DNA from: a virus
IMG/VR virus record: IMGVR_UViG_3300037329_000042
Location: 1 to 41,299 of that record
Strand: one strand, 5' to 3'
Length of the DNA stretch: 41,299 nucleotides
This document shows, in pieces, positions 32,353 through 40,316 of the stretch. Every line of letters begins with the position of its first letter. Within the stretch, counting starts at the first letter, position 1. The translations under genes were made by a program, and so were the position numbers. The notes under the pieces are model-generated. The model was given only the letters and a program-made list of their open reading frames with translations, was not told where the DNA came from and ran no database searches.

Positions 32353-32939
32353 TATGATAAGTCCTCTACGGCGTTTAATATTAGTGTCATATCTTGATTC
32401 TCAGATGCTTCAGTTGATACCTCTATTACACTATCAGAAATTAAGGTCCATGCCACTCCATTAACAGTAACAGCTTCATTTATTGATACAGATTTCTGCA
32501 ATTGATTAGTCAACCTAATAACACTTGTTCCAGTTTTTATAGCGGTAGAACCAACAATTTCATACACTTTTGTATGGTTAGCAAAGGTGATAATATCACC
32601 AGATTTTAATTGCCAAATACCATCGGATTTTAATGCTATGTCTCGCAAACCTACTGCATAATTATTATTGGATTTTATACCTTCAACTGGTTCTGTACCT
32701 CGACTATACCCTAAACGTGGGTGTATATATGTCATTTTTGTATCATGTGCATCTGATAGTTTTGCTTTTATGTCTCTACCTTGATCCATAGGCATATCAA
32801 TAGTGACAAGTTCTATATCGTATCTGTGATGACCTTTACCGCGCTTTCTACGTCTTAATGATAAAGTATCAATTACAAACTGATTTCGATTTTCAGTTAG
32901 TGAAAATTCAGCCCAAGGATAATCGCTTATGTCATACAT
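32352..32939 (-). CDS. Tail protein (distal tail/hub-like, 195 aa)
   Basis: Follows the pattern of a phage tail protein found after the tape measure: PWAEFSLTENRNQFVIDTL (8-26), RRRKRGKGHHRYDIELVT (about 29-46), then HPRLGYSRG, then a beta-rich middle (SGDIITFANHTKVYEIVG, about 117-134) and a C-terminal strand set. It probably builds the distal tail ring or tip connector between tape measure and fibre (inference). Its first 53 codons are duplicated in the chimeric gene directly upstream. Ends at TAG overlapping the GTG of the tail-tip gene. Confidence 0.74.
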   Translation of the reverse strand: MYDISDYPWAEFSLTENRNQFVIDTLSLRRRKRGKGHHRYDIELVTIDMPMDQGRDIKAKLSDAHDTKMTYIHPRLGYSRGTEPVEGIKSNNNYAVGLRDIALKSDGIWQLKSGDIITFANHTKVYEIVGSTAIKTGTSVIRLTNQLQKSVSINEAVTVNGVAWTLISDSVIEVSTEASENQDMTLILNAVEDLS

Positions 32940-33234
32940 TATCTTTTACCTTTATTTCTTCTACCACGTTGTCCTAACTCATACAGTGCAGTATCTAAGT
33001 CTTTACCTTGATCCATTGTCATGTTAATAGTGACAAGTTCTATATCGTATCTGTGATGACCTTTACCACGTTTCTTACGTCTTAACGCTAAAGTATCAAT
33101 TACAAACTGGTTTCGGTTTTCGGTTAGTGAAAATTCAGCCCACGGATGATCGCTTATGTTATACATTATCTTTTACCTTTATTTCTTCTACCACGTTGAC
33201 CTGACTCATACAGTGCAGTATCTAAGTCTTTACC
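32781..33234 (-). repeat. 227-bp tandem duplication
   Basis: Two units, 33234-33008 and 33007-32781, with a constant 227-base offset. Each holds the last about 22 codons of the tape measure gene and the first about 53 codons of the next tail gene, including its TAATG start. The copies have diverged by scattered substitutions. Confidence 0.9.
32939..33166 (-). CDS. Chimeric 75-aa gene from tandem duplication
   Basis: Residues 1-53 are nearly identical to the start of the following 195-residue tail protein (PWAEFSLTENRNQFVIDTL and RKKRGKGHHRYDIELVT are shared). Residues 54-75 (GKDLDTALYELGQRGRRNKG region) are nearly identical to the tape measure C-terminus. It is thus made by the 227-bp tandem duplication, with intact TAATG coupling on both sides. 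It is probably translated. Whether the short product is useful, harmful to tail assembly, or neutral is unknown. Confidence 0.7.
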   Translation of the reverse strand: MYNISDHPWAEFSLTENRNQFVIDTLALRRKKRGKGHHRYDIELVTINMTMDQGKDLDTALYELGQRGRRNKGKR

Positions 33235-35490
33235 ACCTCGACTTTTTAACTTCCGTATCATAGCCCTAGTTATTTGTTCTGCAGATGCGTTATCGCCACC
33301 AGTAATATAAAAGTTGTCACCACCTTTACCGCCATTCATCATGTTTGCTGTTTCTTCACGACTAGTAACACGACTACCACCTTGACCACCTTTAACCATA
33401 ACCCCGTTTACTAGCTCGTTACCATATTCTGAAACGATACCAAACATATCTTGAGGAATGACACCGCCTTTATCGAACGTACCTGCAAAAGCTGCAGCTA
33501 TACCACCAATAGCTTGTGCAAACGGTTGTGTTTCCGATAATGCTTTACCCATAGCAGCAGGGGCTAACCCAGGTCCATATATAGGTATTGCAGCAGTTGA
33601 AGTATATGCGTTTAGACCAGCTTGTAATGAAGCCTGTTGAGCATTTAAATTCATAGCAACAGCAGTAGGTACAGCAGCAGTTTTATCTAAGATTTTTCGT
33701 AACGTCCATAATAATAATTCTTGCGCGGCCCACTCACCAAAGAAAGCGACTAAACTTTTTGTTGCACCTACGAATATATTTTTTAATCCATCACCAAGGT
33801 TGTCAGACTCCAATATGGCACCAGAAAACGCTTCACCAAAAGACTTAGTAAAGTTGGTTAAACTACCTTCAACAACTTCATCGAATGTTTGTAGTTGATC
33901 CTCTAATGCTATAATGTATCGTTCTATACCTGTTGCTTGTATTCTACGCTTATTTTTTTCGTACTCTTCATCTAATGCTGTTAAATCTTTACCATGCTTT
34001 TTCAACATACTGCGTTCTGCAGTGTATTGCATGGCAAGTCTTGTTAGTTTATCAGTTCCTAAGCGTTCTTCAATTGCTGCCACTTCATTTATTTGACTTT
34101 CATATTCTTTTAGTAAATCTGCCAACTCTTTGTTAGCAGCAGCTTTTTTCTTTGCAGCTTTGGCATCAGCTTTATCTTGTTTTGCAGTTTCTTTCGCTTT
34201 ATCTTGTATAGCTTCAAGCTCACGTTCGGCAAGAATTAATATTTCATAAAGATTAGCAATATCAATTACTTGTTGCTTACCTGCTTTCTGTTCTACTGCT
34301 AATTTTAGTTTTAAGGCACGTTCTGTTTCTAGCAGTTGAGACTTTGACTTACCAGCAGCATCAACTTGATCCCTTAATGAATCTACTAGTTTTTTATTTG
34401 ATTCTGTCCAATCGTTTAACTTGTCTGATCCTACATCACCAACGGTTTCACCGTACTCTTTGATTGCAACGTTTGAATCTTTGATTATTCTTAGTTGTGA
34501 TTCTCTTGACTCTTTTTCTGAACGTAAATCTACAATAGCATCTTTCGTTCTTTTTTCGGCTTCAGCTAAAAGTGTATTATGAAGTTTTCTCATAGCAGAA
34601 TCTTTACTTAGACTTTCAGTTGTTCTTCTTTGTATAGCCTCCGCGTTTTTTTTAGTTTCTACATTTTCCTTTGCTGATTTTATCCGTTTATCAATCGCTT
34701 TTATTTCTTTGTTTGCTACTTCAATTGCTTTGTTTCTACCGTCTGTTAAAACTTGAGCTTGCAGGGCGGTTAAACCCATTTCTTTTTTAAGCCCTTCTAG
34801 TTCTTCTCTTAACTCTTTTACTTTTTCGCCAGAGTCAACCAAAGAAGGTACTAAGACATTTAACAGCATTGCGCCGATAGCGATACCAGCACCAATCAAG
34901 GCACCCTTGGGTCCAAAACCACCCGCTAACTGTGAACCCTGTTGTCCTAGTATGACAAACGCCGCGGTACCCATCTGAGCCTGAACTGCAATATCCTGTA
35001 GCTGGAAACCAACGTTTGACATTTGACCACGTAACCCCCGCATAGATCCTTGGGTCTTAGTCATTTCTTTACGTTGCAATTGGAAGGCTGTTACAAGTTC
35101 ACGAACTTTATTCTTCTGAGCGTCTGTAGCACTGGCACCCAAACGCATTTGAGCGTTCAAGATCTCTATCTCTTCTGAGCCGAGTTTAGCACCTTGAGCA
35201 AGTTGTTTATATTGGTTACTTACTGCTCTAAATGCTTTTTCTGATCTTATACTTTCACGATTTAAACGTTTCATTTCTGCTTGAGCAGATTTAGTATTAT
35301 CGACAACAGCTTTTACAGATACCCCGTATTTATCCGTCATTGTCTTGGCAAGACGATCCATGTCAGAGTTTGTACCATCAGCAGCGTCACCCATACCGAG
35401 CATGGTTAGACTCATTGTTTTAGCACCTTTAACAGCACCATCAACATTCATCTTAACGGTATAAACTAGGGTTTTTAATTGATCAGCCAT
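33166..35490 (-). CDS. Tail tape measure protein
   Basis: A 774-residue tape measure, which sets tail length and is ejected on infection. The N-terminal part is helical. The typical segment GFQLQDIAVQAQMGTAAF, then LGQQGSQLAGGFGPKGA (about 161-197) leads into a hydrophobic span (about 198-216), as in the TMP_2 family. A long coiled coil (about 220-530) and a Gly-rich end follow. At roughly 1.5 angstrom per residue the tail would be near 115 nm (inference). The start overlaps the T chaperone stop as TAATG. Its last 22 residues recur in the next, chimeric gene. Confidence 0.86.
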   Translation of the reverse strand: MADQLKTLVYTVKMNVDGAVKGAKTMSLTMLGMGDAADGTNSDMDRLAKTMTDKYGVSVKAVVDNTKSAQAEMKRLNRESIRSEKAFRAVSNQYKQLAQGAKLGSEEIEILNAQMRLGASATDAQKNKVRELVTAFQLQRKEMTKTQGSMRGLRGQMSNVGFQLQDIAVQAQMGTAAFVILGQQGSQLAGGFGPKGALIGAGIAIGAMLLNVLVPSLVDSGEKVKELREELEGLKKEMGLTALQAQVLTDGRNKAIEVANKEIKAIDKRIKSAKENVETKKNAEAIQRRTTESLSKDSAMRKLHNTLLAEAEKRTKDAIVDLRSEKESRESQLRIIKDSNVAIKEYGETVGDVGSDKLNDWTESNKKLVDSLRDQVDAAGKSKSQLLETERALKLKLAVEQKAGKQQVIDIANLYEILILAERELEAIQDKAKETAKQDKADAKAAKKKAAANKELADLLKEYESQINEVAAIEERLGTDKLTRLAMQYTAERSMLKKHGKDLTALDEEYEKNKRRIQATGIERYIIALEDQLQTFDEVVEGSLTNFTKSFGEAFSGAILESDNLGDGLKNIFVGATKSLVAFFGEWAAQELLLWTLRKILDKTAAVPTAVAMNLNAQQASLQAGLNAYTSTAAIPIYGPGLAPAAMGKALSETQPFAQAIGGIAAAFAGTFDKGGVIPQDMFGIVSEYGNELVNGVMVKGGQGGSRVTSREETANMMNGGKGGDNFYITGGDNASAEQITRAMIRKLKSRGGKDLDTALYESGQRGRRNKGKR

Positions 35491-36061
35491 TATCGCAATA
35501 CCTCTTTTAGATCACTAATTGATTGTACAACGCTAACAGTAGATTTGCGATACTTTATAATTGGTTTGTCTTTGTTCGCGTCAATAGAAAAGAAAGCAGC
35601 CCACCATTCTAACTCTGATTCGGGCCACTCTTCTATCTCAAATACGGGTCTTAATGTTTTCATTGCAATCTGTTTTACAAGAAGTAATACGGGACTGCTT
35701 AATATTTCTTTTTTTTTGCTTTCAAGCCTGGTGCCGGTGGGTTTATTTCACCAAACGATTTAGCTAATATTGAGTAAATATCATCAAACATATCATCAAA
35801 CAATTTATCTACTGCATCATCGTCTGAACCATCCACAGGTGCAGGGTAAAGCAAGACACCATCTTCACCGCATAATACTGTAACTAAGCTAGACGCAAAC
35901 AACCTTTGATTCTTAATTGAATCTATAAGTTCTTTTGAAAGCTCTTTATCATACAGTTGAAAACGTCTGTTACTTGCTGCAACGTTCATTCTCTTTATAA
36001 TATAGATTAGCGGCTTTTGTTTAGCATCTTCATCTTGTATTTCAATCCTTAATTCCTTCAT
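35490..36061 (-). CDS. Tail assembly chaperone GT, frameshift product (190 aa)
   Basis: Predicted fusion made when ribosomes slip back one base at the A-AAA-AAG site (35714-35708) near the end of the G gene. It joins 118 residues of G to 72 residues from the -1 frame. The extension has the T-type motif EEWPESELEWWAAFFSID (about 143-160 of the fusion), common in tail chaperones that coat the tape measure. The -1 frame is open from the slip site to its TAA at 35490, which overlaps the tape measure ATG. A stand-alone start (ATG at 35663, 57 residues) exists but has no good ribosome site. Confidence 0.78.
35699..36061 (-). CDS. Tail assembly chaperone G (120 aa)
   Basis: Short chaperone of the lambda G type, the major product of the G/GT pair. 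It starts MKELRIEIQDEDAKQKPLIY and is followed by helical and acidic parts (VDGSDDDAVDKLFDDMFDD, about 76-94), ending in a Lys run (KAKKKKY) encoded by the slippery A tract. It lies between the tail tube and tape measure genes, exactly where G/GT genes sit. Little sequence conservation is expected in this family; position and frameshift are the main evidence. Confidence 0.76.
   Translation of the reverse strand: MKELRIEIQDEDAKQKPLIYIIKRMNVAASNRRFQLYDKELSKELIDSIKNQRLFASSLVTVLCGEDGVLLYPAPVDGSDDDAVDKLFDDMFDDIYSILAKSFGEINPPAPGLKAKKKKY
35708..35714 (-). promoter_or_regulatory. Programmed -1 frameshift slippery site A-AAA-AAG
   Basis: On the minus strand, nine A followed by G; the G gene frame reads AAA AAG over the heptamer A AAA AAG, the most efficient class of -1 slip sequence in bacteria (as in dnaX). 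Three codons later (AAA TAT TAA) the G frame stops, while the -1 frame stays open. Confidence 0.82.
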
Positions 36062-36069
36062 AAATTACC

Positions 36070-36528
36070 TTATGCCGTAACTGGATCTGTGAAGTCAACT
36101 ATTGAGTTTTGTTTACCAGGTACAGTGAACATCATAAACTCTTCACCGCTAGGATCATCAATTTCATAACCGAGTGACTTGAATAAGAATGTACCAATTG
36201 TGCCGGTACCTGCAGCATCGGCATCAGGTTTGTCGGGAAACTCTACTTTTATTAGCATTTCTTTTTCAGCTTTACATGCAGTTATAAACGCTTTTTGCTC
36301 AGTAGAAGAACTAAACAGTTGACCTTTTACCGATTTATCTGGCGCATCACGCAGACCAGAACCGTACTTAACTTGTCGATCAGCTAAAGTAGTTTTTGCT
36401 TTTGCTTCACTAGTTATACCTAACGCACCAACAGATATAACCCCTGGGATCGGTGTGTAAGTTGGGGTTTCTATATCTAAGCTAAAGCTAACGATTGTAC
36501 CAGCGGCTAATATTGCTTCAAGTGACAT
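36070..36528 (-). CDS. Major tail (tube) protein
   Basis: A 152-residue protein with a tail-tube like pattern: N-terminal MSLEAILAAGTIVSFSLD, then alternating beta segments (KTTLADRQVKYGSGL; GQLFSSSTEQKAFITA; GTFLFKSLGYEIDDPSGEEF). Located between the tail terminator and the G/GT chaperones, which is the normal place for the tube protein. It should polymerise into the tail tube around the tape measure. The family is divergent, so the call relies partly on order. Confidence 0.76.
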   Translation of the reverse strand: MSLEAILAAGTIVSFSLDIETPTYTPIPGVISVGALGITSEAKAKTTLADRQVKYGSGLRDAPDKSVKGQLFSSSTEQKAFITACKAEKEMLIKVEFPDKPDADAAGTGTIGTFLFKSLGYEIDDPSGEEFMMFTVPGKQNSIVDFTDPVTA

Positions 36529-36531
36529 GAT

Positions 36532-36885
36532 TTATACCTCGTATGTTTGAATGTTAACAGTGGTCGATCTAAAGGGTTGATCTTTCACTTTTGTACCAAT
36601 GCTACCAACTGTAACAAATATACGCTGGTAATCACTATTAGATGAATTATGTAACGTTTCTAGCTGATTTACAAGCATTTCAATATCAGCGTCATCTACT
36701 GTTACTATTTTCAATTCCCACCTATCTGACTTACCTGTTTTACTACCGTCTAACAGCGTAGTGAAATTATGATTCAAATGCTTGTAACTGACTGCAGGTA
36801 ATGTTGCATTTTCAGGCACATTATCTAAGTAAGCATTAACAGGTCTTAACGCTAACAAAAGTCTTTGTAAAGCTATTAATTTCAC
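36532..36885 (-). CDS. Tail terminator protein
   Basis: A 117-residue protein like lambda U/HK97 tail terminators: LRPVNAYLDNVPENATLPAVSYKHL with the conserved LPAV-Y motif (about 29-33), a mid-region VTVDDADIEMLVNQLETL and a C-terminal strand. It caps the tail and joins it to the head. Three bases separate it from the gp10-like gene and the tube gene follows four bases later. Confidence 0.74.
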   Translation of the reverse strand: MKLIALQRLLLALRPVNAYLDNVPENATLPAVSYKHLNHNFTTLLDGSKTGKSDRWELKIVTVDDADIEMLVNQLETLHNSSNSDYQRIFVTVGSIGTKVKDQPFRSTTVNIQTYEV

Positions 36886-36887
36886 GG

Positions 36888-37412
36888 TTAACCAACCTTA
36901 TTTAATTGTTCAATAATTATGTCAGTAATACTTGCTGCATTTGATGACCACGCATTGTCTAAGAATGGTTTAGGTGAAATACCAGGGTGCATCGGTTCTC
37001 TGTCTTGACCTTTTGAATCCCTAGCTCTTGACCTAAATGTTTCTCGCGTAGCGGTCCTAGAACCAGATGATAGTGAGTGTTTCTGTACACCACCCTGTAG
37101 CCAGAAAGCGACCAATGGTGAGGGTTTATATTGGTTAGCAATATTAACGCCAGGCATGTTAGTAAATACACCTACACTACCAGCCGGTTGACCGTCTTTG
37201 CCAATTACTGCAGTAGAAGAAATAAGATTTATTAATTTGTCGTTTGAATAGTTCATAGTCAACATAGACCGAGCGTTAGACTTAGCTGCAGCTTCAACTT
37301 GAGCCATTGATTGCTTTATCGCTAATCTACCCATTTCAGCAACATCTTGCTCAAACACATTTAATTGTGAGTTTATTTCTTCCATGCCTTGAATTGTTAT
37401 GCTTACAGCCAT
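36888..37412 (-). CDS. HK97 gp10-like tail completion protein
   Basis: A 174-residue protein of the HK97-gp10 family: N-terminal GMEEINSQLNVFEQDVAEM, then a helix (AIKQSMAQVEAAAKSNARSM), and a C-terminal segment PGISPKPFLDNAWSSNA with the FLD/RPA-like end typical for the family. It joins the neck and the tail tube. Its ATG overlaps the stop of the head-closure gene. Confidence 0.78.
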   Translation of the reverse strand: MAVSITIQGMEEINSQLNVFEQDVAEMGRLAIKQSMAQVEAAAKSNARSMLTMNYSNDKLINLISSTAVIGKDGQPAGSVGVFTNMPGVNIANQYKPSPLVAFWLQGGVQKHSLSSGSRTATRETFRSRARDSKGQDREPMHPGISPKPFLDNAWSSNAASITDIIIEQLNKVG

Positions 37413-37723
37413 TAGAACTCCCTGCTACCGGTTATGATCATATCTTTTTCTTTGTCATCCGGTTTAACCATATCTACATTGTAGGTACCATCTTTCCACT
37501 CAAACAAATTGTTTTGACTGACTCTTTTATCAAAGTTACACAACACGCTGATATATTCACTAGTTATTGCAAATCCAGCTTTTATGATCTCAGTACCACT
37601 AATTATTTGAACATTACATCTTAGCTTAAATACTTTTTCAGGTGGTTTTTGTTTACCAAACTGATCTAACTCTTTTGGTATACCTAGAATATAAGCGACA
37701 TGTCTTTTTCTACCTGCTTGCAT
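37412..37723 (-). CDS. Head-tail adaptor/head closure protein
   Basis: A 103-residue protein like SPP1 gp16/head-tail joining proteins: starts MQAGRKRHVAYILGI, has a beta-barrel pattern and ends ...TYNVDMVKPDDKEKDMIITG, as in the family, where the last strands read a D/G-rich loop. It plugs the connector after packaging. One-base TAATG overlaps link it to both neighbours. Confidence 0.74.
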   Translation of the reverse strand: MQAGRKRHVAYILGIPKELDQFGKQKPPEKVFKLRCNVQIISGTEIIKAGFAITSEYISVLCNFDKRVSQNNLFEWKDGTYNVDMVKPDDKEKDMIITGSREF

Positions 37724-38217
37724 TAGTTTAATATCCTTAGTGCATTAAACATAACAGTTGTCATTTTAACGTCCACATGACTCTCTCTTACATTATAAAG
37801 ATCAGCGACAATAATCCTACACGCATGTTTTACTATCTCAGGTGGTGTCACGTAGCCAGCAATATAAGTCACTATAACAGGATCAGCATCCTTGGGTATT
37901 TTACTGATAGTCATTCGCTCAGAAAAACTGTTAAAAGAGTGAGTGATAGCATCTTCACCTGATAATACTGTTTCAATACTTTGAATTGGATTGTAAGGCA
38001 AGAAGAAACTTGAAGCCACTGGATCGACTTGTATTTTTATTCTGCAACTACTGTAAAGACGTTTTGTATATTTTTCTGCAATATCACTGGCGGCTAAAAT
38101 TAATGACTCAATATAACTATCATCATCGTAAAAATCGACAATGTTTAGATGGTCTTTTGCTTCATCAACTGTTATGACGGTAAGCGGGTTTATCCTATCT
38201 ACTATTTTACTAAACAT
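37723..38217 (-). CDS. Head-tail connector protein (gp6-like)
   Basis: A 164-residue helical protein of the HK97 gp6/SPP1 gp15 connector family: VDEAKDHLNIVDFYDDDSYI (about 18-37), then LILAASDIAEKYTKR (about 40-54), a beta region LPYNPIQSIETV and a C-terminal helix set (PPEIVKHACRIIVADLY). It binds the portal exit to build the neck. It is the first tail-side gene after the capsid terminator. Confidence 0.82.
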   Translation of the reverse strand: MFSKIVDRINPLTVITVDEAKDHLNIVDFYDDDSYIESLILAASDIAEKYTKRLYSSCRIKIQVDPVASSFFLPYNPIQSIETVLSGEDAITHSFNSFSERMTISKIPKDADPVIVTYIAGYVTPPEIVKHACRIIVADLYNVRESHVDVKMTTVMFNALRILN

Positions 38218-38231
38218 TGTAAATCTTCCAA

Positions 38232-38265
38232 TAAAAAAGGGGTAACTGTTTTACCAGCACCCCTT
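38232..38265 (-). terminator. Terminator after the major capsid gene
   Basis: Minus-strand AAGGGGT (38265-38259) pairs with ACCCCTT (38243-38237) across a 15-base loop, and the stem is followed by a run of T. A smaller inner hairpin (GGTAA/TTACC) is also possible. It lies between the capsid stop and the connector start, so it may lower transcription of tail genes relative to capsid. Confidence 0.72.
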
Positions 38266-38285
38266 ATAATTAACTAATCAACTTA

Positions 38286-39608
38286 TTACGCAGGGCCAGC
38301 GGTAGTCGCAGCACCTATGATAATAGCATCATTTTTACCAACGATCTCGTAAAATTCTTTGTCGACCTTCATTACTGTACAACCATCTACAGAATAAGGA
38401 TCTGGTAAGAACTTATCAATGGCACCTGGTGACATATAGAATGCTTCATTAAGTTTACCAAAAATCAAGAATGGTGCATTGGCAACCGTATAATTAGGCA
38501 TGTCATCATCAAGTACAATTGGATACCCAAGTAAAGATAATGTCTCACCCATATAACCTGCAGCAAAGATAGGACGGTCATCAGCATCACGAACCTTCAT
38601 AATACGGTTCATAAACTTACGATTAAACTCCCACTTAGCGCCATTAAGATACTTACTTGGTAACGCTGTTGTGAAGTCAATCAACCAATCAACTAACTCT
38701 TTGTCTGTTGCTGGTACATCACCTGAAACACCAGTACCAATGACAGGGTAAAAGTCTAGATCACGCGAACCGGTACCAAACGTAGGTTTAAATGATTCAC
38801 CCGTACCGTTTGTAATGTTAATACGATTACTAGATAATATTCCACGCATTGCCTTTGAAGTACCATCACCAAACAATATTTGTAACCCAATGTAACGGCC
38901 CATTTCTTCGTCAAGTAATCGCATTAACTGACCATACAAGTCTAAGTCACTACCCATCATTGCTTCATCTGTAATACGTGGTTTAGCATTAAGTTTGGCA
39001 ATGTGATTTAACACTTCACCATACGCTTGAACATCAGTTTCGGCAATATCTGTTCCAGCGACACTTTCCAAGCCTTTTTGCACAGAAGGAAATGAAATTA
39101 ACACTTCTTCACGCAATACTCGCGGCATATTACGTACACCAACTTGACCTACAATTGGGTAAGACTCACGCGCACGTTCTATGATTGCAGCCGATAAAAC
39201 TTCATCAACTGATTCCAAGCCGAAACTAGTTTCAGTCAAGTTTAGTGCATTTTTAACACCATCAACCATGTGGATTCTAAATTCTTCAACAGATTTAGTT
39301 TTATCGATAGTACCATTACGCATGAACGAGCCAAGTGACTTTTGAATAGCAACATCCATATCACCTTTGGTCAACTTCGTACCAGGAATACGTTGTGACT
39401 TAATTTTTAAATTAAGATCAGCAACAACATTCTTCATTTCATCCATAGCTTCAGCATGAGTAGTAGCTTGCGTAGCAAACTGTGTGGCAATTTCTTCACC
39501 TTTGGTTTCAGCATCGGTTTGTTTGGCAAGTAGTAAGGTGTATTTTGCTTGCGTAGCATCAAGGTTTTCTTGTGCTTTTAGTAGCAAGGCTTTTAATTCT
39601 TCGCCCAT
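38286..39608 (-). CDS. Major capsid protein (HK97 fold)
   Basis: A 440-residue HK97-type capsid precursor. Residues about 1-105 form a helical, Ala/Gln/Glu-rich scaffolding (delta) domain, removed by the protease during maturation. The mature part starts near the segment TLMR-like GSFMRNGTIDKTKSVEEF and contains typical features: SYPIVGQVGVRNMP, AGTDIAETDVQAYGEV (E-loop region), LQILFGDGTSKAMRGIL and the P-domain LNGAKWEFNRKFM with PIVLDDDMPNY. AGGAG stands six bases before the ATG. It is flanked by the protease gene and a terminator. Confidence 0.9.
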   Translation of the reverse strand: MGEELKALLLKAQENLDATQAKYTLLLAKQTDAETKGEEIATQFATQATTHAEAMDEMKNVVADLNLKIKSQRIPGTKLTKGDMDVAIQKSLGSFMRNGTIDKTKSVEEFRIHMVDGVKNALNLTETSFGLESVDEVLSAAIIERARESYPIVGQVGVRNMPRVLREEVLISFPSVQKGLESVAGTDIAETDVQAYGEVLNHIAKLNAKPRITDEAMMGSDLDLYGQLMRLLDEEMGRYIGLQILFGDGTSKAMRGILSSNRINITNGTGESFKPTFGTGSRDLDFYPVIGTGVSGDVPATDKELVDWLIDFTTALPSKYLNGAKWEFNRKFMNRIMKVRDADDRPIFAAGYMGETLSLLGYPIVLDDDMPNYTVANAPFLIFGKLNEAFYMSPGAIDKFLPDPYSVDGCTVMKVDKEFYEIVGKNDAIIIGAATTAGPA

Positions 39609-39671
39609 GATGGACTCCTATTAAATAAAGTTAAGTTATGATTTCGAATCATCGTTATCCCAACAATGTTT

Positions 39672-39688
39672 AATAGTGTCCCACTATT
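39672..39688. other. Perfect 7-bp inverted repeat at protease-capsid junction
   Basis: AATAGTG (39672-39678), three bases, CACTATT (39682-39688), spanning the protease stop codon. It could form an mRNA hairpin in the protease-capsid transcript, perhaps affecting RNA stability. It has no T-run, so it is not a typical terminator. Confidence 0.55.
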
Positions 39689-40316
39689 ATTTGAACAAAG
39701 TATATCTTTGTAATTCAGCTAGGTCAAATTTTGCTTTTTCAGTTTTAGGTTTGTAAGCACTGCAAATAGCCATTGCCTGTTTTCTACTCATACCACCATC
39801 ACGCAATAATCTTTCTATTTCACGTACAGACGGTAATATACCTTCTGCCATTTGTGATTTTATAGAAACCATAACCGAATCTTCGTTACATGCGAAGTTT
39901 ACAAACGAAACTTCTTTTACATGGACCGACTTTAAGTAGTTTATATTTTTCTTAGCATCATACATTTCATCAAGTACGTTGTAACCCATACTAAGCATTT
40001 TTATATCACCGCGTTCGGCTAATATCTCAATGTCTTTACCCATTGACGTAGGTGCAAAATCACCCTCAATAAGAAACCCTTTTGAATCTTCTTCAAAGGT
40101 GTCGATACCACCAATCGGTAAACTATCGTGCTTGTGACCCCAAAAGAGTATAGGTGAAGTACCTTTTTGTTTATGGATTTTTATCGACTCAGCGTAACAA
40201 CCATCAAGTGCTACATCCCCCGCTAGATCTTCAACATTTTTGACGTTACCATAGGCGGTAAACTTTCTGGTACCACTGACCGTTTTGATCTGGCAATCCA
40301 TGTTTAATTTATTCAT
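39687..40316 (-). CDS. Prohead protease (HK97 family S78)
   Basis: A 209-residue maturation protease that cuts the capsid scaffold domain. Catalytic His region LFWGHKHDSLPIGG (58-71; His 61 or 63) and nucleophile Ser 109 in KMLSMGY (107-113); the C-terminal third is a helical tail. The start MNKLNMDCQIK is chosen because GAGGA lies eight bases before it; an in-frame upstream ATG would add a Lys/Thr-rich stretch within the portal 3' end. It overlaps the portal stop by eight bases. Confidence 0.86.
   Translation of the reverse strand: MNKLNMDCQIKTVSGTRKFTAYGNVKNVEDLAGDVALDGCYAESIKIHKQKGTSPILFWGHKHDSLPIGGIDTFEEDSKGFLIEGDFAPTSMGKDIEILAERGDIKMLSMGYNVLDEMYDAKKNINYLKSVHVKEVSFVNFACNEDSVMVSIKSQMAEGILPSVREIERLLRDGGMSRKQAMAICSAYKPKTEKAKFDLAELQRYTLFK

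Noticed and set aside
32939-33166. Independent tail gene of 75 residues
   Set aside because: Both ends are copies of the neighbouring genes, so it is a duplication product rather than a separate gene family.
35479-35763. Plus-strand reading frame of 94 codons
   Set aside because: It is antisense to the T chaperone frame and the G/T frameshift region, which have strong positional support.
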